Shown here one piece after another: positions 5,838 to 9,263 of a DNA stretch of 9,263 nt. The stretch comes from Phycisphaerales bacterium UBA1161 (GTDB lineage: Bacteria; Planctomycetota; Phycisphaerae; Tepidisphaerales; Tepidisphaeraceae): contig DBZL01000047.1 of NCBI GenBank assembly GCA_002311745.1, positions 1-9,263 on the forward strand. The letters are read 5' to 3'. The translations under genes and the position numbers were made by a program. The notes beneath the pieces were generated by a model. That model searched no databases. It was not told where the DNA came from and saw nothing but the letters and a program-made list of their open reading frames with translations. The number at the start of each line of letters is the position of its first letter. Positions within the stretch are counted from its first letter, which is position 1.

Positions 5838-8800
5838 TCATTTTACCGCGGACTTCCGTCCGCGGCTATCAGAACTGACTTTTGCAACTTCCCCGCGCTG
5901 CTCGCGCTCGTACGCCGCCTTCAGCAGATTCCGCAGCGCCAGCAGCACCGTGTCCGGCTCCATGAAGCTCCTTGGCATGCGCAAATACACCGTCCGCTCG
6001 TCGATCACGCGCAACGTCCCGGGCGCGCCGACCAAACCCGCCTGGGCACGCAGCGCATCCCGTACCGTCAGCACCACGTCCGGGTCCTTCTTGATGATGC
6101 TCTCGATGCCGAAGAGGCCGGCGAGCAAGCGCAGCTCCGTCATCGCCACAAATAGCACCGCCTGCCGCGGCGGCTCGCCGAAAGCGTCCTGCAAATCCTG
6201 CTGCAGGCCGGCGAGCATCTCCAGCGACGTGCAGCGCGTCAGGCGGCGATACACGTCCATGCGCTGCCGATCCGCCGCGATCCATTGTTTGGGGATGAAC
6301 GCCGAGACGCCGATGTCCACGTGCGCTTCGGGCCGCGCGGGCTTGGGCTCTTGTTTGAGTTGCCGCGTCGCTTCCTCCAGAAGCTGGCAATACATCTCGT
6401 ACCCGACCGTGGCGATGTGCCCGCTCTGCTCGGGGCCCAGGATGTTCCCCGCCCCGCGGATTTCCAGGTCGCGCATGGCGATCTTGAACCCCGCGCCCAG
6501 GTGGCTGTATTCCTCGATGGCCTTGAGCCGCTTGGCCGCCGTCGGCGTCACCGGGCGGTCGCTGGGCAACAGCAGGTAGCAATACGCCCGGTTCTTGTAC
6601 CGCCCCACGCGACCGCGAAGCTGGTGCAGTTCGCTCAGGCCGAATCGGTCCGCCTGGTTGATGAAGATCGTGTTGGCGTTGGGGATGTCCAGCCCGCTTT
6701 CGATGATCGTCGTGCACACCAGCACGTCCGCCTCGTAGCGGATGAACTTGAGCATGACGTCTTCCAATTCCCCCTCGCCCATCTGCCCGTGTCCCACCAA
6801 AATCCGCGCCTCGGGCACCAGCTTTTGAATTTCATCCGCCACCGCCTCGATGTTGTGCACGCGGTTGTGCACGAAGAAGACCTGCCCGTCGCGGTTCAGC
6901 TCGCGCACGATCGCCTGGCGTATGCGCTGCTTGTCGTACGCCGTCACTTCCGTCACGATGCTGCGGCGGTCCTGCGGGGCGGTCGTCAGCGAGCTGATGT
7001 CGCGCAGCCCCAGCATCGACATGTGCAGCGTGCGCGGGATCGGCGTGGCCGACATCGTCAGCACGTCCACCGTCCGCCGCATGCGCTTCAGCCGCTCCTT
7101 GTGCGTCACGCCGAAGCGCTGCTCCTCGTCGATGATGACCAGCCCCAGGTCGGCGAAGCGCACGTCCTTGCTGAGCAGCCGGTGCGTGCCGATGAGGATG
7201 TCGATCTGCCCCGCCGCCGCGGCCCCGATGATCTGCTTCTGCTGCTTGCCGCTTTTGAATCGGCTGATGGATTCGATGAGGAACGGATATTCCGCCATGC
7301 GCTCGCGGAACGAGCGGTCGTGCTGCTCGGCCAGCACCGTGGTCGGCACCAGCACGGCCACCTGCTTGCCGAACTCCACCGCCTTGAACGCCGCACGCAT
7401 CGCCAGCTCCGTCTTGCCGTACCCCACGTCGCCGCACAGAAGCCGGTCCATCGGCCGGGGCTTTTGCATGTCCTGCTTGATCTCGTCCGAGCCGCTGATC
7501 TGATCCGCCGTGGCCTGATACGGAAATTCGGCCTCGAACTGTTTTTGCCAATCGGTGTCCGGCGGATAGGGCACGCCCTGCTCGGCCGCCCGCGCCGCCT
7601 GGATCTCCAGCAATTCCGACGCCATGTCCATGACCGCTTCGGAGACGCGCGCCTTCTGTTTCTCCCACACGCCGCTGCCCAGCCGCGAAAGCCGCGGATG
7701 CCCGTGAAACCCCCCGACGTATTTCTGCACCAGGTTGATCCGCGCCGCCGGCACGTGCAGCACGGCGTTGTCCGCAAAACGCAATGCCAGGTATTCCTCG
7801 CTGCGGCCCTCCTTGCTCATCGTGTGCATGCCCGTGAAACGCGCAATGCCGTGCGCCACGTGAACGACGTAATCCCCGTCCTTCAGGTCCAAAAATGAAT
7901 CCACCGGCCGCGACGCGATCACCTTGCCCGCGCGCCGTCGCAGCTCGTAGCGGTGGAACAGCTCGTGGTGCCCCAATAGCGCCAGCGGCTTTCCACCCTC
8001 CGGCGGCTCCCACACAAAACCCCGGTGCAGATACCCCACCACAATGTCGATCCGCCCGGATAGCCCCGGCGTCTTCTGCTCCACCAATTCGCTAAACCGC
8101 TTCTTCTCACCCTCGTTTTCACAAAAGACGCTCACCTCGTGCGTCGCGGCCAACTCGCCAAGCTCGCCGATCGCCTTGGCCGCTTCGGTCTCAAACCGCT
8201 GCAGCGATACAACCGGCAGACGGTGGTGCTCAACCTCCTGACCCACCAGGCTCGCCACCGCGCTTGCCGCTTGATCGAACTGGCTCAGCTCCAATCGCGT
8301 AAACGGCTCGGTCAGACGCAACAGCGCCCCCAGGGGATAAATCCCCCTTTCATCCGGCAGTCGCTGCAGGTAACTGCGGGCCTGCTCGGCGATCTCCAGC
8401 GGCGCCCAGAAAACCACGATGGCTTGCGGCGGCAGATAGCTGAAAAAACTCGTCGATTCGCTCGCCTCCGGCAGCGCCCCGCGGATGTCGCTGACCAAAA
8501 CGCTTGGCAGCTTTTGGCCCGACCCCAGGCTGTCCAAATCGAATCGGCGGATGGATTCGATCTGGTCCCCCAAAAAATCCACGCGCACGCTCAGCCCCAC
8601 CTGTTCGCCCGCGGATTCGAAAGCGCCGCTCAGATAGATGTCGATGATCCCGCCGCGCACCGCAAAATCGCCGGGAACTTCCACCTGGTCCAGGCGGTTG
8701 TAGCCGTGTTCGCTCAGCCAGACGATCAGTTTTTCCGCTTCCAGCGATTGGCCCGGCCGCAGGTTGAGCAGAAGCTGATCCAACTGCCGCCGCGACGGCG

Positions 8801-9194
8801 CCGATTGCATCAGCGCCTGCACCGGCGCCACCAGGATGTCCGGCCCCTGATCCCCGCCGGCCAATCGCGCCAGCAAGCGCAGGCGGTTGGAGACCTGTTC
8901 CTCGCTGGCGCGGCCGAGGCTGGCGGCCAATTCCAGCGCCGGCAGCACCTCAGGCCGGCGCCGCGCAAACAGCTCCACGTCGTCGGCCAAATCCTCCGCC
9001 TCGTCGACGTGCCCGCAGATGAGCAGCATCGGCCGCTGCAGCTCGGCATGCACCGCGGCCGCGACCGCCGCCACGCTGCTGCCCCACAACCCCGAAGCGC
9101 TGACCGCCCGCGATTTTTGCAGGCTGCGGGCCAATTCTTTCAGTGCCGGCGCAGCAACAAGCCGCCCGATGGCCTCGGGAGACGGTGTATCCAT
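5838..9194 (-). CDS. mfd: Transcription-repair coupling factor
   Basis: Mfd is a DNA translocase that displaces stalled RNA polymerase and recruits UvrA for nucleotide-excision repair of the transcribed strand. The 1118-aa product is complete (E. coli Mfd is 1148 aa). In order: an N-terminal UvrB-homology region without a working ATPase, ending around PGDFAVRGG (174-182); a CarD-like RNA-polymerase interaction domain from about 435 (DGDYVVHVAHGIARFTG); and the translocase core. The core has Walker A GDVGYGKT (588-595), DEEQ (689-692), TMSATPIPRTL (713-723), SGLDIPNA and HQLRGRVGR (857-865). A C-terminal domain follows with VDIGVSAFIP (959-968) and a C-terminal arginine/lysine-rich tail. ATG 9194 is preceded at 11 bases by AGGA, and an upstream ATG is blocked by a stop. 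The tail (last nine residues SRGRKSAVK) is encoded mainly by a perfect palindrome and is not typical of the family. Its probable partner uvrA is not in the window. Confidence 0.98.
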   Translation of the reverse strand: MDTPSPEAIGRLVAAPALKELARSLQKSRAVSASGLWGSSVAAVAAAVHAELQRPMLLICGHVDEAEDLADDVELFARRRPEVLPALELAASLGRASEEQVSNRLRLLARLAGGDQGPDILVAPVQALMQSAPSRRQLDQLLLNLRPGQSLEAEKLIVWLSEHGYNRLDQVEVPGDFAVRGGIIDIYLSGAFESAGEQVGLSVRVDFLGDQIESIRRFDLDSLGSGQKLPSVLVSDIRGALPEASESTSFFSYLPPQAIVVFWAPLEIAEQARSYLQRLPDERGIYPLGALLRLTEPFTRLELSQFDQAASAVASLVGQEVEHHRLPVVSLQRFETEAAKAIGELGELAATHEVSVFCENEGEKKRFSELVEQKTPGLSGRIDIVVGYLHRGFVWEPPEGGKPLALLGHHELFHRYELRRRAGKVIASRPVDSFLDLKDGDYVVHVAHGIARFTGMHTMSKEGRSEEYLALRFADNAVLHVPAARINLVQKYVGGFHGHPRLSRLGSGVWEKQKARVSEAVMDMASELLEIQAARAAEQGVPYPPDTDWQKQFEAEFPYQATADQISGSDEIKQDMQKPRPMDRLLCGDVGYGKTELAMRAAFKAVEFGKQVAVLVPTTVLAEQHDRSFRERMAEYPFLIESISRFKSGKQQKQIIGAAAAGQIDILIGTHRLLSKDVRFADLGLVIIDEEQRFGVTHKERLKRMRRTVDVLTMSATPIPRTLHMSMLGLRDISSLTTAPQDRRSIVTEVTAYDKQRIRQAIVRELNRDGQVFFVHNRVHNIEAVADEIQKLVPEARILVGHGQMGEGELEDVMLKFIRYEADVLVCTTIIESGLDIPNANTIFINQADRFGLSELHQLRGRVGRYKNRAYCYLLLPSDRPVTPTAAKRLKAIEEYSHLGAGFKIAMRDLEIRGAGNILGPEQSGHIATVGYEMYCQLLEEATRQLKQEPKPARPEAHVDIGVSAFIPKQWIAADRQRMDVYRRLTRCTSLEMLAGLQQDLQDAFGEPPRQAVLFVAMTELRLLAGLFGIESIIKKDPDVVLTVRDALRAQAGLVGAPGTLRVIDERTVYLRMPRSFMEPDTVLLALRNLLKAAYEREQRGEVAKVSSDSRGRKSAVK
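5846..5865. repeat. Perfect 8-bp palindromic hairpin at the mfd 3' end
   Basis: CCGCGGAC (5846-5853), loop TTCC, GTCCGCGG (5858-5865): an eight-pair perfect stem with a four-base loop. It lies wholly inside the last codons of mfd, six bases from the stop, and encodes part of the SRGRKSAVK tail. On the minus strand A-rich, not T-rich, sequence follows, so it is not a canonical terminator. It resembles palindromic repeats I recall from related genomes, where similar tails occur on unrelated proteins; this is recall, not a search. Confidence 0.7.
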
Positions 9195-9219
9195 TTAGTG
9201 CATCATCCTAGCGCCGCCG

Positions 9220-9245
9220 ACCCCTTACGTAAAGGGATAAGGGGT
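9220..9245. repeat. 8-bp inverted repeat in the mfd leader region
   Basis: ACCCCTTA (9220-9227) is complementary to TAAGGGGT (9238-9245) across ten bases (cgtaaaggga). It lies 26-51 bases upstream of the mfd start, where a promoter, operator or leader hairpin would be expected. It could also be the end of the neighbouring upstream gene's 3' region. The loop overlaps TTACGTAA (9225-9232), an 8-base palindrome. Confidence 0.4.
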
Positions 9246-9263
9246 AACTGTTTACCGTCGCGT

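Noticed and set aside
6285..7898. A 537-residue open frame on the plus strand opposite mfd
   Set aside because: It covers the conserved helicase core of mfd in reverse. Composition is dominated by Arg, His and Val with no domain; it exists because the codon use of mfd suppresses antisense stops.
6832..8013. A 393-residue open frame in another minus-strand frame of mfd
   Set aside because: Gly/Arg/Ala-rich low-complexity translation fully within mfd in a shifted frame; no start signal or family match.
6820..9194. Possible frameshift or truncation in mfd
   Set aside because: The frame is open from ATG 9194 to the stop at 5838, and the UvrB-like, RNA-polymerase-binding, helicase and C-terminal landmarks appear in the normal order.

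Overview
The window looks like ordinary chromosome from a GC-rich bacterium, most likely a planctomycete or another member of the PVC group (Phycisphaerae-like). The evidence is indirect: a TPR-FkbM methyltransferase fusion, two pseudopilin-like proteins related to the DUF1559/H-X9-DG type, a short two-helix bacterial PH-domain protein, and GC-rich palindromes at gene 3' ends. There is no rRNA, tRNA, CRISPR array, integrase or intact transposase.

Layout. From 133 to 1155 (+) lies a TPR-FkbM methyltransferase. It is followed by a 187-base gap (1156-1342) holding a stem-loop, a 15-base tandem duplication and possible repeat-element remnants. From 1343 to 3730 (-) lies an apparent two-gene unit: acetyl-CoA synthetase (acs), then a SnoaL/NTF2-fold protein 18 bases downstream. 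From 3824 to 5812 two related membrane-anchored pseudopilin-like genes (both -) flank an oppositely oriented PH-domain membrane-protein gene (4540-5148, +). From 5838 to 9194 (-) lies a complete mfd, the transcription-repair coupling factor, with the second pseudopilin-like gene 25 bases downstream. The window ends in the mfd leader, which carries an 8-bp inverted repeat.

How they fit together. Acs (acetate activation) and Mfd (rescue of stalled RNA polymerase and recruitment of nucleotide-excision repair) are housekeeping genes with all the motifs checked intact. I see no shared pathway across the window. The least explained part is the pseudopilin/PH/pseudopilin arrangement: the two paralogues align without gaps over 136 residues with 73 identities by hand count, but neither has a canonical prepilin N-terminus.

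At the regulatory level, three of the minus-strand genes (mfd and both paralogues) have a GC-rich perfect hairpin inside the last codons. In mfd the hairpin encodes most of the protein's last nine residues, suggesting that a palindromic repeat was captured into the reading frame. I found no convincing new defence or mobile system.
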